This document shows, in pieces, positions 37,397 to 46,297 of a stretch of 64,000 nt of DNA. This DNA is from Psychrobium sp051201665 (GTDB lineage Bacteria > Pseudomonadota > Gammaproteobacteria > Enterobacterales > Psychrobiaceae): positions 868,001 through 932,000 of the forward strand of contig NZ_CP179210.1 in the NCBI RefSeq assembly GCF_051201665.1, given 5' to 3'. Under the pieces are notes generated by a model. The model made no database searches. It saw only the letters and a list, made by a program, of their open reading frames with translations, and was not told where the DNA came from. How positions within the stretch are numbered: position 1 is the first letter of the stretch; each line of letters begins with the position of its first letter. The position numbers were made by a program, and so were the translations under genes.

Positions 37397-37696
37397 ATGA
37401 GCCAATTAGATAAATCAACGCAAGATGCACTAGATGCCGCTACATTTCGCCGTTTACTATCACACTTAGATAATAATAAAGATGTTCAGAACATTGATCT
37501 GATGATTTTGGCTGACTTTTGTCGTAATTGTCTTGGTAAATGGTATAAAACAGCGGCTGACGATCACGGCGTTGAAATGACAGACGATCAGGCTCGCGAA
37601 CGTGTTTATGGTATGCCATATAGTGAATGGAAAACTAATCATCAACAGCCTGCAACCCAAGCGCAATTAGATGCTTTTAATGCTAAGAAAAAATAA
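37397..37696 (+). CDS. DUF1244-type small protein
   Basis: 99 residues. LMILADFCRNCLGKWYKTAA and RERVYGMPYSEWK are the hallmarks of the DUF1244 family found throughout proteobacteria. It has two Cys in a CRNC pair. The last base of its stop overlaps the csdE start (shared A at 37696), so the two are translationally coupled. Confidence 0.82.
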   Translation: MSQLDKSTQDALDAATFRRLLSHLDNNKDVQNIDLMILADFCRNCLGKWYKTAADDHGVEMTDDQARERVYGMPYSEWKTNHQQPATQAQLDAFNAKKK

Positions 37697-38106
37697 TGAG
37701 TTTAAGTATTAATCAACAGCAACTTGTTGAGCAATTTTCATTATTAAAAAGCTGGGAAGATAAATATCGATTTATTCTAAGGCTGGGCAAATCGGTACCT
37801 GCGATGGATGATGTGTTAAAGGTTGACGATGTTTTACTTAATGGTTGTGAAAGCAATGTCTGGTTCTACGGTGAAGTTGTTGACGATAGATTACAACTAA
37901 ACATTTACAGTGACGCAAAAATTGTGCGTGGGCTCATTGCTATTATTTGCGAGTCTTTTCAAGGCTTGGCCTTAGATAAGGTTGTCACCTTTGATTGCGC
38001 TCAATTCTTAGAGGAACTTGGATTGCTCTCTCATCTTAGCCCATCGCGTGGTAACGGCATCCGTGCCATTATTGAGCAAATAGCAAAAGTAGCTCAAACA
38101 CGTTAG
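37696..38106 (+). CDS. csdE: Sulfur acceptor protein CsdE (SufE family)
   Basis: 136 residues. The active cysteine is in LLNGCESNVW; SWEDKYRFILRLGK and LSPSRGNGIRAI are family motifs. It accepts persulfide from a cysteine desulfurase (CsdA, not in window) and also binds TcdA/CsdL. Overlaps DUF1244 by one base. The tcdA gene lies tail to tail with no gap. Confidence 0.88.
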   Translation: MSLSINQQQLVEQFSLLKSWEDKYRFILRLGKSVPAMDDVLKVDDVLLNGCESNVWFYGEVVDDRLQLNIYSDAKIVRGLIAIICESFQGLALDKVVTFDCAQFLEELGLLSHLSPSRGNGIRAIIEQIAKVAQTR

Positions 38107-38892
38107 TTATTTGGCCACTGTGGTTAGTTTTTTAATCACTCGCGCGACAGCGACAAAACCAAAGCTTGCCGTAACAACAGTTGCGGCCCCAAAACCGCTA
38201 GCACAATCCATTTTCATTGGACCATCTGCTTGTGATTTCTGTGCACATACACTGCCGTCACTCGTTGGGTACATTAAATGTTCGGTTGAGAAAACACATT
38301 CTACTTGAAAACGACGTTTGGGATTCTTCGAAAAATTATGAAAGCGGCGCAATTCACTGCGTACTTTGGCGGCTAACGGATCTTGAACTGTTTTTGCTAA
38401 ATCTGCAATTTGAACCTGAGTAGGATCTTGTTGACCACCTGCACCGCCAACGGTGATAATTTTAATTTTATACCGTTTACAATAAGCAATTAACGCGACT
38501 TTTGCTTTAATGCTATCAATAGCATCAATGACATAATCCATATCTTTTGTGATTAATTCACTTAGATTATCAGCATCGACAAAGTCTTCGACTTCATTAA
38601 TTTTACAATCAGGATTGATGCCGCGAACGCGCTGCGCCATTACTTCGACTTTTGATTGTCCAACAGTATCAGTCAATGCATGAATTTGACGGTTAATATT
38701 AGTTGTACAAATATCATCTAAATCAATCAGGGTAATTTCGCCAACACCACTGCGAGCAAGCGCTTCAGCAGCCCAAGAGCCGACACCGCCAATACCAACA
38801 ACACACACATGAGATGACGCAAGTTTTTCAACAGCTTCATTGCCATAAAGTCGTTTAGTACCGCCAAATCGTAAATCAAATTGCTCAGACAT
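38107..38892 (-). CDS. tcdA: tRNA threonylcarbamoyladenosine dehydratase TcdA (CsdL)
   Basis: 261 residues from ATG 38892 (GTG 38898 is in frame but less likely). E1/ThiF-like: nucleotide-binding GIGGVGSWAAEALARSG and ITLIDLDDICTTNINRQ, with a C-terminal DCASGFGAATVVTASFG membrane-tether-like helix. An ATP-dependent enzyme forming cyclic t6A37 in tRNAs decoding ANN codons, with CsdA/CsdE as partners. Its stop abuts the csdE stop (38106/38107). Confidence 0.93.
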   Translation of the reverse strand: MSEQFDLRFGGTKRLYGNEAVEKLASSHVCVVGIGGVGSWAAEALARSGVGEITLIDLDDICTTNINRQIHALTDTVGQSKVEVMAQRVRGINPDCKINEVEDFVDADNLSELITKDMDYVIDAIDSIKAKVALIAYCKRYKIKIITVGGAGGQQDPTQVQIADLAKTVQDPLAAKVRSELRRFHNFSKNPKRRFQVECVFSTEHLMYPTSDGSVCAQKSQADGPMKMDCASGFGAATVVTASFGFVAVARVIKKLTTVAK

Positions 38893-38977
38893 AATCACAT
38901 CAACACTATTGCTAAATTCTAGAGGGATTGGAATGGCGGCGATTATCCGATTTTTCGACGGTTTAGGCCAGTGAAAT

Positions 38978-39175
38978 CTAGTCTTGTTGTTGTGACCAAG
39001 TTATAAATTTTACCACGGGGTAAGGTGATATAAGCACGCCACCCAAGCCTAACGCACTGCTAACAGCAACCATCCCTGAAACTTGCTGTGTTTGCTCTGT
39101 CAATAGCAATAGGTAGAGCCCAACACCAATCAGTGCTAGGCCTGCTAAATGTAAATAAAAAAGACTCGAAGCATT
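38978..39175 (-). pseudogene. C-terminal remnant of a small hydrophobic protein
   Basis: A minus-strand frame ends with TAG at 38978-38980 and encodes NASSLFYLHLAGLALIGVGL then a second helix (VAVSSALGLGGVLISPYP). The frame runs upstream into MITE B, with no good start, so the N-terminus appears to have been replaced. Two membrane helices; family unknown. Confidence 0.5.
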
Positions 39176-39176
39176 A

Positions 39177-39272
39177 GGGTCTGTTGCTCTTTTGAGTGTG
39201 TTTTTGCAGCAATTTGTTTGGGGTTTCTACTAAGGCAGAGCCTATGTGGTGTAGCTGGCTCGATAATAGCTC
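39177..39272 (+). mobile_element. MITE family B, left-half copy
   Basis: It begins GGGTCTGTTGCTC after a TA. It matches the first ~95 bp of the full copy at 46298 (shared GCAGCAATTTGTTTGGGG and GGCAGAGCCTATGTGGTG), then diverges at GTAGCTGGCT. The rest of 39273-39475 is AT-rich with no frame and should contain the bacterioferritin promoter. Confidence 0.75.
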
Positions 39273-39475
39273 CTGCATTATCCTAATGGGCTACATCCAT
39301 GTAAGCAAAGGCACAATATTGATATAACTACAGAAGAGCTAATCGTCGTGAACATGATAATCGATGTGATTTAGTTTTTCTTTTAATTTATTGATAATAA
39401 AGAATATTTTGATTTTTAGTGTATTTGTGTGCATAATAAACCAACAGTTACCTTGTTAATGCAATGGAGTGGGTC

Positions 39476-39949
39476 ATGAAACCTCAAAGTGATATCGTTA
39501 ATCAGCTTAATCGTGTTCTTACCGCTGAACTGACATCTATTAATCAGTTCTTTTTACATGCTCGAATATTTAAAAACTGGGGATTAGAAGCGCTTAATAG
39601 TAAAGCGTACAAAAAATCTATCAAAGATATGAAGCAAAGTGACAAATTGATAGAGCGCATTTTATTACTAGAAGGGTTACCTAATTTACAGCAACTTGGG
39701 CGACTTAAAATCGGTGAGCATACCTTAGAAATGCTCGAATGTGATTTAAGTGTGCAGTTGGAGCAAAACACCTTACTTACTGATGTTATTCAGCGTTGTG
39801 AAGATGCTGGCGATTATGTCAGTCGTGATTTGCTGGTGGAAATTATGGATTACGAACAAGAATATATCGATTGGTTAGAGGCGCAATTGTCGCTAATTGA
39901 AAATATTGGTATAGAAAATTATCAGCAATCAATGATTGATAGCGAATAG
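39476..39949 (+). CDS. bfr: Bacterioferritin subunit, heme-ligand type with degenerate ferroxidase site
   Basis: 157 residues from ATG 39476 (GGAGTGG site). Four-helix ferritin-like fold. Numbering from this Met, the heme axial ligand Met52 is kept. Of the dinuclear iron ligands, Glu18 and Glu127 remain but Glu51 is Asp, His54 is Gln, Glu94 is Gln and His130 is Tyr, so iron oxidation here is probably lost. It is followed 9 nt later by a second subunit with the opposite pattern. Mixed 24-mers are expected, as in Neisseria and Pseudomonas two-subunit bacterioferritins. Confidence 0.88.
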   Translation: MKPQSDIVNQLNRVLTAELTSINQFFLHARIFKNWGLEALNSKAYKKSIKDMKQSDKLIERILLLEGLPNLQQLGRLKIGEHTLEMLECDLSVQLEQNTLLTDVIQRCEDAGDYVSRDLLVEIMDYEQEYIDWLEAQLSLIENIGIENYQQSMIDSE

Positions 39950-39958
39950 GAGCTTATG

Positions 39959-40426
39959 ATGAAAGGCGATCAAGAAATTATCGACAATTTAAACCGATTA
40001 TTAACTCATGAATTAACGGCGATGGATCAATATTTAGTTCACGCAAAGATGTATGAAGATTGGGGGTTTAGTAAGCTTCATGAGCGTATCGCTCATGAAT
40101 TTGAAGATGAAAAGCAACATGCTGAAGCGCTCATTGAGCGTATATTGTTTTTAGAAGGACACCCTGACGCTAGCAAACGTGATGCGCTCGCTATTGGTAA
40201 AACAGTACCTGAGATGTTGCAAAACGACTTAGATGTCGAATATCGCGTACAGGATGACTTACGTAAAGTGGTTGCGTTGTGTGAGAAAAAGCAAGATTTT
40301 CAAACTCGTAATGTATTAATGCCACTGTTGGAAGATACGGAACAAGACCATATTTATTGGTTAGAGCAGCAGCTTCGACTGATTGATAAAATTAGCTTAC
40401 CTAATTATTTACAATCAGTGATGTAA
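39959..40426 (+). CDS. bfr: Bacterioferritin subunit, ferroxidase-competent
   Basis: 155 residues from ATG 39959, chosen over ATG 39956 because TAGGAG is 6 nt away. Ferroxidase ligands Glu18, Tyr25, Glu51, His54, Glu94 and the Glu128/His131 pair are present. The heme ligand position 52 is Lys instead of Met, so it probably cannot bind bridging heme. Complementary to the upstream subunit. Iron storage as ferric mineral in the cytoplasm. Operon ends at a strong terminator. Confidence 0.92.
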   Translation: MKGDQEIIDNLNRLLTHELTAMDQYLVHAKMYEDWGFSKLHERIAHEFEDEKQHAEALIERILFLEGHPDASKRDALAIGKTVPEMLQNDLDVEYRVQDDLRKVVALCEKKQDFQTRNVLMPLLEDTEQDHIYWLEQQLRLIDKISLPNYLQSVM

Positions 40427-40439
40427 TATCGCAATTTCC

Positions 40440-40492
40440 AAAGCATGGTGTTATTTCTCCTGACAAGGAGTAAGATAACGCCATGCTTTTTT
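40440..40492 (+). terminator. Intrinsic terminator of the bacterioferritin operon
   Basis: A long stem AAAGCATGGTGTTAT / ATAACGCCATGCTTT with an inner CTCC / GGAG and a short loop, followed by TTTTTTC. 14 nt past the stop. Confidence 0.92.
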
Positions 40493-40507
40493 CTTTAATA
40501 TTCCCTT

Positions 40508-41131
40508 ATGTTCGATCTCTTTAGTGAATCTCCAGCGCCAGCCAATCTGTTACATCGCGACGGCGTTGTGAATTATTATGGGCCTGTCGTCAATCAACAT
40601 GATGCCGATTTCTATTATCAACAATTATTGACTGATATAGATTGGCAGCCAGATCGGTCATCTATGTTTGGAAAAACAATTGAAACGGCACGTAAAATTG
40701 CCTGGGTCGGTGAGCAACCATTTCATTACACGTATTCAAATAATACTAAAATTGCCCAGTCATTTACGCCGCTTCTTCAACAATTGAAATCAATTGCACA
40801 GCGAGAAACAGGCGAGAGTTATAACGCCTGCTTATTAAACCTTTATCATGATGGCAGTGAGGGAATGGCTTGGCACAGCGATGGCGAAAAAGATTTAAAG
40901 AAAAATGGCGCGATCGCATCGTTAAGTTTTGGTGCTGAGCGAAAATTTGCATTTAAACATAAGCAAACACAGGAAACTATTTCACTTTATCTGCAACACG
41001 GCAGCCTGTTAGTCATGAAGGGGAGCACACAATCTCACTGGTTGCACCGACTCCCGCCAACTAAATCTGTCACCACGCCGCGTATCAACCTTACTTTTAG
41101 AACGATTGAAGGGCAAAATTTAGCGAGGTGA
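40508..41131 (+). CDS. AlkB-like Fe(II)/2-oxoglutarate dioxygenase (ALKBH2/3 type)
   Basis: 207 residues. NLYHDGSEGMAWHSDGE holds the HxD iron pair, HWLHRLP the second His, and RINLTFR the 2-oxoglutarate-binding arginines. ARKIAWVGEQPFHYTYSN is the substrate-recognition segment of the short AlkB proteins. Removes N-alkyl lesions from DNA/RNA bases. Starts just after the bfr terminator. Confidence 0.92.
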   Translation: MFDLFSESPAPANLLHRDGVVNYYGPVVNQHDADFYYQQLLTDIDWQPDRSSMFGKTIETARKIAWVGEQPFHYTYSNNTKIAQSFTPLLQQLKSIAQRETGESYNACLLNLYHDGSEGMAWHSDGEKDLKKNGAIASLSFGAERKFAFKHKQTQETISLYLQHGSLLVMKGSTQSHWLHRLPPTKSVTTPRINLTFRTIEGQNLAR

Positions 41132-41137
41132 GGCTAA

Positions 41138-41488
41138 CTAAAACATCCAGCTAGTTGGGTTTGCAATGGGTTCTTTGGCGTCAATTGCTTGGAGTCCTTT
41201 TATCATACGAATGATTAGCCAAATCACGTTAAATAGTAAGATAAACCAACCTACAATGATAATTAGCAAAGCAAAACCAATGACAAAATAGAGTAGGCCA
41301 ATCCAAAAGGTTCTGATCTGATATCTAAAATGGGTTCGTAACCACTCTGGGGCTTTATCTTGTTCTAAATACGCGAGAACTATACCTACCAGGCCAGCCA
41401 CTGGAAATAAGATGCTGACTAAATAAAGAATATATACCGCTTTGACACTTGAGGTACTTTTAGTGCTTGGTTCAATTGTGTTTTCCAT
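41138..41488 (-). CDS. DUF4870-like membrane protein
   Basis: 116 residues with three hydrophobic helices (YILYLVSILFPVAGLVGIVL, TFWIGLLYFVIGFALLIIIV and the following WFILLFNVIWLIIRMIKGL). An EWLRTHFRYQIRTFW loop is typical of DUF4870/Tic20-like bacterial proteins. Function unknown. Convergent with the AlkB gene, 6 bp between stops. Confidence 0.75.
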   Translation of the reverse strand: MENTIEPSTKSTSSVKAVYILYLVSILFPVAGLVGIVLAYLEQDKAPEWLRTHFRYQIRTFWIGLLYFVIGFALLIIIVGWFILLFNVIWLIIRMIKGLQAIDAKEPIANPTSWMF

Positions 41489-41538
41489 AACGTTAATCTT
41501 GAGTTATTAATGAGTTACACATTGTAGCGACAACTTAT

Positions 41539-43140
41539 CTAATCACCAAGCTTTATCATATCAGCCGCTTTTTCAGCGATGGCTATCACACCAGCATTGG
41601 TATTACCGGTGATTATCGTTGGCATTATTGACGCATCAACCACTCGCAGATTATCGATACCATGAACCTTGAGTTTGTTATCCACAACGCTGAATTCATC
41701 ATCTTTGATGCCCATTTTACAGGTTCCAACAGGGTGATATTCCGTGTCGGCGGTTTGGCGAATAAATTCGATAAGTTGTTGATCATTATGGCTATCTAGG
41801 GGATAAATCATTTGACCTTTTATATCATAAAAACTCGAACTTTCTAGTACCTGTAACGTTTTCTTAAGCCCAGCTAATAAGGTGTCTAAGTCGTCAGGGT
41901 GAGCAAGATAATTGGGATCTATGAGCGGTGCTGAATTAGGGTTATTATCGCGCAGTGTAATAGTTCCTCGACTCTTAGGGCGCATTAAACTCGCGTGAAC
42001 ACTATAGCCGTGGCCCCAATGTAATTTTCTGCTGTGATCATCAACAAGTCCTATTACAAACTCCATTTGAATATCCGGTGCAGGAGAACCTTCATTAATA
42101 GTGACAAACGCATGAGATTCGGCGAAATTGCTAGTTAATTTACCTCTACGATGTCTAAACCATTGATAACTTTGGCTAAGAATATTAGCGCCGCCTGAAA
42201 CACTAATCCCGAAAGTTCCAGCAGAAGTTTTAGCGCAATAAAGTGGTACAACGGTTATATGATCCTGCAAGTTCTGACCAACGCCAGGTAAATGAATACT
42301 TAATGGGATATCAACTTTTTGTAATGCTGACTCATCGCCAATACCTGATAGCATCAAAAGTTGCGGCGAGTTGATAGCACCTGCGCTGAGCAACACTTCT
42401 TTGGTTGCAGATAACACTGAGATGTCTTTTTTATGTTTAATTATCACACCGTCAACACGTCCATTCTCAATGACTAATCGTTGTACGTGTACTTTAGTTA
42501 ATACGGTTAAATTAGGGCGTGTTAAATTGGGTGTTAGGTATGCTTTTGCTGCGCTGCATCGTTCACCATTATGCTGAGTAACTTGCGATAGTCGTGCACC
42601 TTCTTGTTCTTTACCATTGATATCTTGATTAATCGCAATACCTTGTTCTACACAACCCTCTAAAAATAAATTATTAACAGGGCTTGGGCATTGCAGTTCG
42701 TTAACATGGAGCGGACCGCTATTACCATGATAATCACTAGCAATGGCATGATTGTTTTCTGCTTTGATAAAATAAGGTAAGAGACTTTGATAATCCCAAC
42801 CTTCATTACCTTGCGCTGCCCAATGATCATAGTCCCAGCGATTGCCTCGAATATAGACCATGGCATTGATAGAGCTGCTTCCGCCTAATACCTTGCCACG
42901 AGGAACGAAACCACAACGATTGTTTAGCTGAGCTTGAGGTGTTGTTTGATAGTGCCAGCTATTAACGCCATAAGGAACGCTTACTGCAAGAGCAGCGGGC
43001 ATTTGCACTAATGCGCTACTGTCTTTTCCGCCTGCCTCAATAAGACACACATTGACTGCAGGGTCTTCACTTAAACGTGCAGCAAGTACACAACCGGCAC
43101 TACCAGCTCCAATAACAATGTAGTCGTACTTTTTGTTCAT
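41539..43140 (-). CDS. GMC-family FAD oxidoreductase (choline-dehydrogenase-like)
   Basis: 533 residues from ATG 43140 (MNKKYDYIVIGAGSAGCVLA, the FAD Rossmann motif). GMC signature regions PRGKVLGGSSSINAMVYIRG and GAINSPQLLMLSGIG are present, and the C-terminal catalytic His is in TEYHPVGTCKMG. Oxidises an alcohol or aldehyde. Choline is only one option, and no betaine genes are near. Divergent from an AraC regulator, which probably controls it. Confidence 0.88.
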   Translation of the reverse strand: MNKKYDYIVIGAGSAGCVLAARLSEDPAVNVCLIEAGGKDSSALVQMPAALAVSVPYGVNSWHYQTTPQAQLNNRCGFVPRGKVLGGSSSINAMVYIRGNRWDYDHWAAQGNEGWDYQSLLPYFIKAENNHAIASDYHGNSGPLHVNELQCPSPVNNLFLEGCVEQGIAINQDINGKEQEGARLSQVTQHNGERCSAAKAYLTPNLTRPNLTVLTKVHVQRLVIENGRVDGVIIKHKKDISVLSATKEVLLSAGAINSPQLLMLSGIGDESALQKVDIPLSIHLPGVGQNLQDHITVVPLYCAKTSAGTFGISVSGGANILSQSYQWFRHRRGKLTSNFAESHAFVTINEGSPAPDIQMEFVIGLVDDHSRKLHWGHGYSVHASLMRPKSRGTITLRDNNPNSAPLIDPNYLAHPDDLDTLLAGLKKTLQVLESSSFYDIKGQMIYPLDSHNDQQLIEFIRQTADTEYHPVGTCKMGIKDDEFSVVDNKLKVHGIDNLRVVDASIMPTIITGNTNAGVIAIAEKAADMIKLGD

Positions 43141-43243
43141 TTTTATGATCACTTTGTATTAACTGTAACCATAATGCATGGATTGTTTGTGAAAAACTTG
43201 ATATTTTTAGACAGATCTTCAATTCCGATGTTGATACTACTCA

Positions 43244-44272
43244 ATGAAAAACTATATTAGAGCAACATCTCTGCAAGGTATCGATTCACTTATCAATGAG
43301 TTAGGTGGCGACGTGACGACGTTGCTGAGTCACTGCGATATCTCAGTAGAATTTAGCAATTTAGAATCACAATTCCTTGAATACCGAGATTACATCAGTT
43401 TACTTAACCATTGCGCGCAGCAACTCAATTGTTCTGATTTTGGCTTGCAATTAGCAGCACGTCAGCGCTTTGATATTCTTGGTCCGATTGCATTAGTGGC
43501 ACAATCAAGTACAACCTTAGGCGACGTGTTAGCTTGGGTTGTTCAGTATTTGCATGTTCATAGTCCAGCGATAAGTATCAAGCAAACGCCGGCAGAAAAT
43601 GCGAACGGTGTATTGCTCTCTTTTGATATTTTGTTGCAGCCTCTTCCTAATATTGCACAGGTAACTGAGCTAAGTATTGGGTTAATGGTGGGCGTTATAC
43701 GTGAATTAACTCATGAGAAGTGGTCGCCCAATGAAGTGTATTTTCCGCAAAAGATTGCAGGAAACCAACGTGCCTATCAAAAACATTTTGGATGTTACAT
43801 CGCTGAATTTAAAAACTTATCAGGCATCGTCTTTGACGAAGAAGATCTTAATCTTTTTATTAACACTCGTGATACACCGCAGTTCGAAACATCACTTAGC
43901 TATCTTAAAGCGCAAGGAGAGCAGGTTGTAAGTTTGGAAGATAAAGTGGGCCAGCTTATAAAGCCTTTGATGGCAATCCATCAATGCGACAACGATACTA
44001 TTGCTCATATATTAGGGGTTCACACACGACAATTACATCGCTTACTATCAAATGAAAGTACAAGTTTTGTGAAGATTAAAAATAAGGTACGTTCACAGCT
44101 TGCCTGGCATTATTTAACGCAAAGCCAGTTACAGTTTTCACATATTTCAGATTTATTAGGTTATCAAGAACAGGCTACGTTTAGTGCGTCTTGCCAGCGT
44201 TGGTTTTCTAAATCACCAAGAGCTATCAGAAATGCTTATTCTGAATCTGCGAGGACCTTATGGCGCCCCTGA
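43244..44272 (+). CDS. AraC-family transcriptional regulator
   Basis: 342 residues. An N-terminal Arabinose_bd-type domain (LEYRDYISLLNHCAQQLNCSDFGLQLA, LGPIALVAQSS) is followed by a C-terminal double HTH (HILGVHTRQLHRLLSNESTS; SHISDLLGYQEQATFSASCQ then RWFSKSPRAIR). It is the OruR/AphT-like type that controls adjacent catabolic genes. The ~100 bp shared promoter region with the GMC oxidoreductase suggests that target. Confidence 0.88.
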   Translation: MKNYIRATSLQGIDSLINELGGDVTTLLSHCDISVEFSNLESQFLEYRDYISLLNHCAQQLNCSDFGLQLAARQRFDILGPIALVAQSSTTLGDVLAWVVQYLHVHSPAISIKQTPAENANGVLLSFDILLQPLPNIAQVTELSIGLMVGVIRELTHEKWSPNEVYFPQKIAGNQRAYQKHFGCYIAEFKNLSGIVFDEEDLNLFINTRDTPQFETSLSYLKAQGEQVVSLEDKVGQLIKPLMAIHQCDNDTIAHILGVHTRQLHRLLSNESTSFVKIKNKVRSQLAWHYLTQSQLQFSHISDLLGYQEQATFSASCQRWFSKSPRAIRNAYSESARTLWRP

Positions 44273-44830
44273 TTTTTAGCTCTATACAGATTCTTATCTG
44301 CTCGTGACATTAGTAACTCTAAAGACTGTTTATTCTCTTTAGAGTTTGCAGCGCCAATCGATGCAGTAATTTTGATTTTTTGTGTTAGGTAATCAACGAT
44401 TTGTTTCTCTATTGCATTGCAAATTCGCTGGCCAATATCAAAGGCACTGCTTAGATCTGTATTTGGTAATAATACCAATTGCATTAAATATTTGCCCACT
44501 TGTACTTGTTAAAATTAACTAAAATGGCGTTGCTCTCAATCCTAATAGCCTGCTATTAGTCAATCGAGCGCCTTGTTTTAGCTGATTTTCTCTACGCACA
44601 ACAAGATCACTTACTTAATGCAATTGGTATAATACAGCGAACTATTCTCCCCCAATTCGTCCAAAAATATCATTAAGGGATTTAAAATGATCAAGGTCGA
44701 TCATTAAAATACTGCAATCATCTCCTGAACGAGCACTACGCTGTTTTAACACAAAGAGGAACTGACTATAAATTAGACATAAATGTGCTGCAACTATTAA
44801 TGTTTTATCAATTACAGCACGCTTTCCAAT
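44236..44830 (-). pseudogene. Decayed GGDEF (diguanylate cyclase) gene, interrupted by MITE A
   Basis: Upstream part (44830-44630): RSARSGDDCSILMIDLDHFK SLNDIFG is the metal-binding half. About 20 residues are deleted before RIGGE, and the next codon is TAG where the GGEEF Glu should be, followed by FAV. The MITE sits there, and the frame resumes LLPNTDLSSAFDIGQRICN ... SIGAANS ... SRADKNLYRAKNQGRHKV to 44236. Three independent lesions make it nonfunctional. Its 3' end overlaps the araC gene tail by 37 bp. Confidence 0.85.
44473..44629. mobile_element. MITE family A, copy 3 (157 bp)
   Basis: Perfect 15-bp ends TACCAATTGCATTAA / TTAATGCAATTGGTA with TAA duplicated at 44470-44472 and 44630-44632. 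The GGDEF frame rejoins as FAV-LLPNT when element plus one TAA are removed, proving the insertion. One interior base differs from copies 1 and 2 (CCTGC versus CCAGC). Confidence 0.92.
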
Positions 44831-44832
44831 TT

Positions 44833-46050
44833 TTATTTGATTAGCAACTTACCCGTGCGAATACGCTGTGGATGATCGCCTACCTCAAAGCTGGCAATTT
44901 CTTTGCCGGTTGCAAATGAAATGACCGCAACACGATCTTGCTGGCTCACTGATACATAACAATTTTTACCATCAGCACTTTCTGTGGCCCAATAAGGTTT
45001 TGCACCTAACGGGTGCTCAGACAATTGAGCTGTTTTGTAGCTAAAAGTAACGCGGTCGACGATGGCTGCATAGCCCGACATTGTGCCTGCAACACACAAC
45101 TTAGTGCCGTCATGATTAATTGCAAGACCATGATGGGCTGAATTAAGTTGGTAATCTCGCAAGCTCATTTGGACAATAAGTTCAGGCACTGGTAAATGCA
45201 TCTTGCGTGTAATTTTTTGTGTTTCTAAATCATACTCAAAAAAGCCATGAAAAAATGATACCTGCAAATACACAAAGCGCCCATCTGGTGCAATAGCCAT
45301 TGGCCTAACAGCATTGTCGACCCACGGATAGCCAAATTCTTCTAATTTTTCGCCAATATCAACCCGCTCTAATACTTCATAGGTTTTTGCATCAACGACT
45401 TGAAAGTAACGATCACCTTTCATCCAGTCTAACCAGCCTGACGAGAACGGGACAAATACCTTGCCAATGCTCGCATGTAATATTTTAGTACCATCTTTGG
45501 TGTAATTACTCTCATGAGGCTGATCGCCTGATTCAAAGTTGGCAACAATCTTACCTGTTGCGGTATCGATAGCATGAACCTTGCGAGCGGTTGAGGCTGA
45601 GACCAAAAAAATCTTACCATCAGGTGAAATGGCAGCGTGATCAGAGCGTGAACCTTCTACGGGCGTACGCCATTTTATCTCGCCAGTATTCACATCAAGG
45701 GCGATGGCATCGGCGAAACTTGGCCGCGAAATAAAGAGATATTTACCGTCATTTGACGGAAACATATCATCGACCATCTGGTTGTTTCCTTCGCCAATGA
45801 CTTCTCGAATGAAAGTCGATTTTATACGGCGAATAACACCTGAATAGATTTCATCTAATCGCTCTTCTTTATCTGGCACCGCGTTAAGCTTTTTGATGCG
45901 AGTAAACGTATGGGGATCGTAAATATCAATGGTGCCATCCCAGTTGTTTCCAACGACGATAACATCACGTAATTCAATCTTATCGGTAGCTTGCGCCACA
46001 TTAGCGAGAAATAGAGTTAAAAAAGTCATCAATACAATACGAATAGTCAC
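44833..46050 (-). CDS. Periplasmic YncE-like beta-propeller protein
   Basis: 405 residues. A signal peptide (VLMTFLTLFLANVAQA) is followed by repeated 40-residue blades: IDIYDPHTFTRIKKL, AISPDGKIFLVSAS, MAIAPDGRFVYLQ, LAINHDGTKLCVAG, VAVISFATGKEIASFEVGD. Related to YncE and to the beta subunit of quinoprotein amine dehydrogenases. Binding partner unknown. It stands alone; the GGDEF remnant follows. Confidence 0.8.
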   Translation of the reverse strand: MTIRIVLMTFLTLFLANVAQATDKIELRDVIVVGNNWDGTIDIYDPHTFTRIKKLNAVPDKEERLDEIYSGVIRRIKSTFIREVIGEGNNQMVDDMFPSNDGKYLFISRPSFADAIALDVNTGEIKWRTPVEGSRSDHAAISPDGKIFLVSASTARKVHAIDTATGKIVANFESGDQPHESNYTKDGTKILHASIGKVFVPFSSGWLDWMKGDRYFQVVDAKTYEVLERVDIGEKLEEFGYPWVDNAVRPMAIAPDGRFVYLQVSFFHGFFEYDLETQKITRKMHLPVPELIVQMSLRDYQLNSAHHGLAINHDGTKLCVAGTMSGYAAIVDRVTFSYKTAQLSEHPLGAKPYWATESADGKNCYVSVSQQDRVAVISFATGKEIASFEVGDHPQRIRTGKLLIK

Positions 46051-46297
46051 AAGTAAATCTCGTCAATAATTAGTCGGTAGTGTCGCATTTTTACCATACT
46101 TAATGTTTTTTTTAAACAGGTGAATTAATCAGGTGTTTTATGATAGTGACGTATTTAGTTACAACTAAGTAGACCACATAATGTATTGAAAGGTTGTACA
46201 AAAATTAACGAAGCTATTAAAATAATGCGGCTAAAAATTTGATTATGCCGCTATTGTTATACGTATTTATACCTAGCAATACAAAATCAAATGATTA
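46051..46297. other. Intergenic region upstream of beta-propeller gene
   Basis: AT-rich, no frame. It should hold the promoter of the minus-strand beta-propeller gene. Bounded on the right by MITE B. Confidence 0.35.

Noticed and set aside
44236..44499. 87-residue GGDEF-like frame as an intact gene
   Set aside because: It is only the C-terminal half of a GGDEF domain; its first residues come from the MITE.
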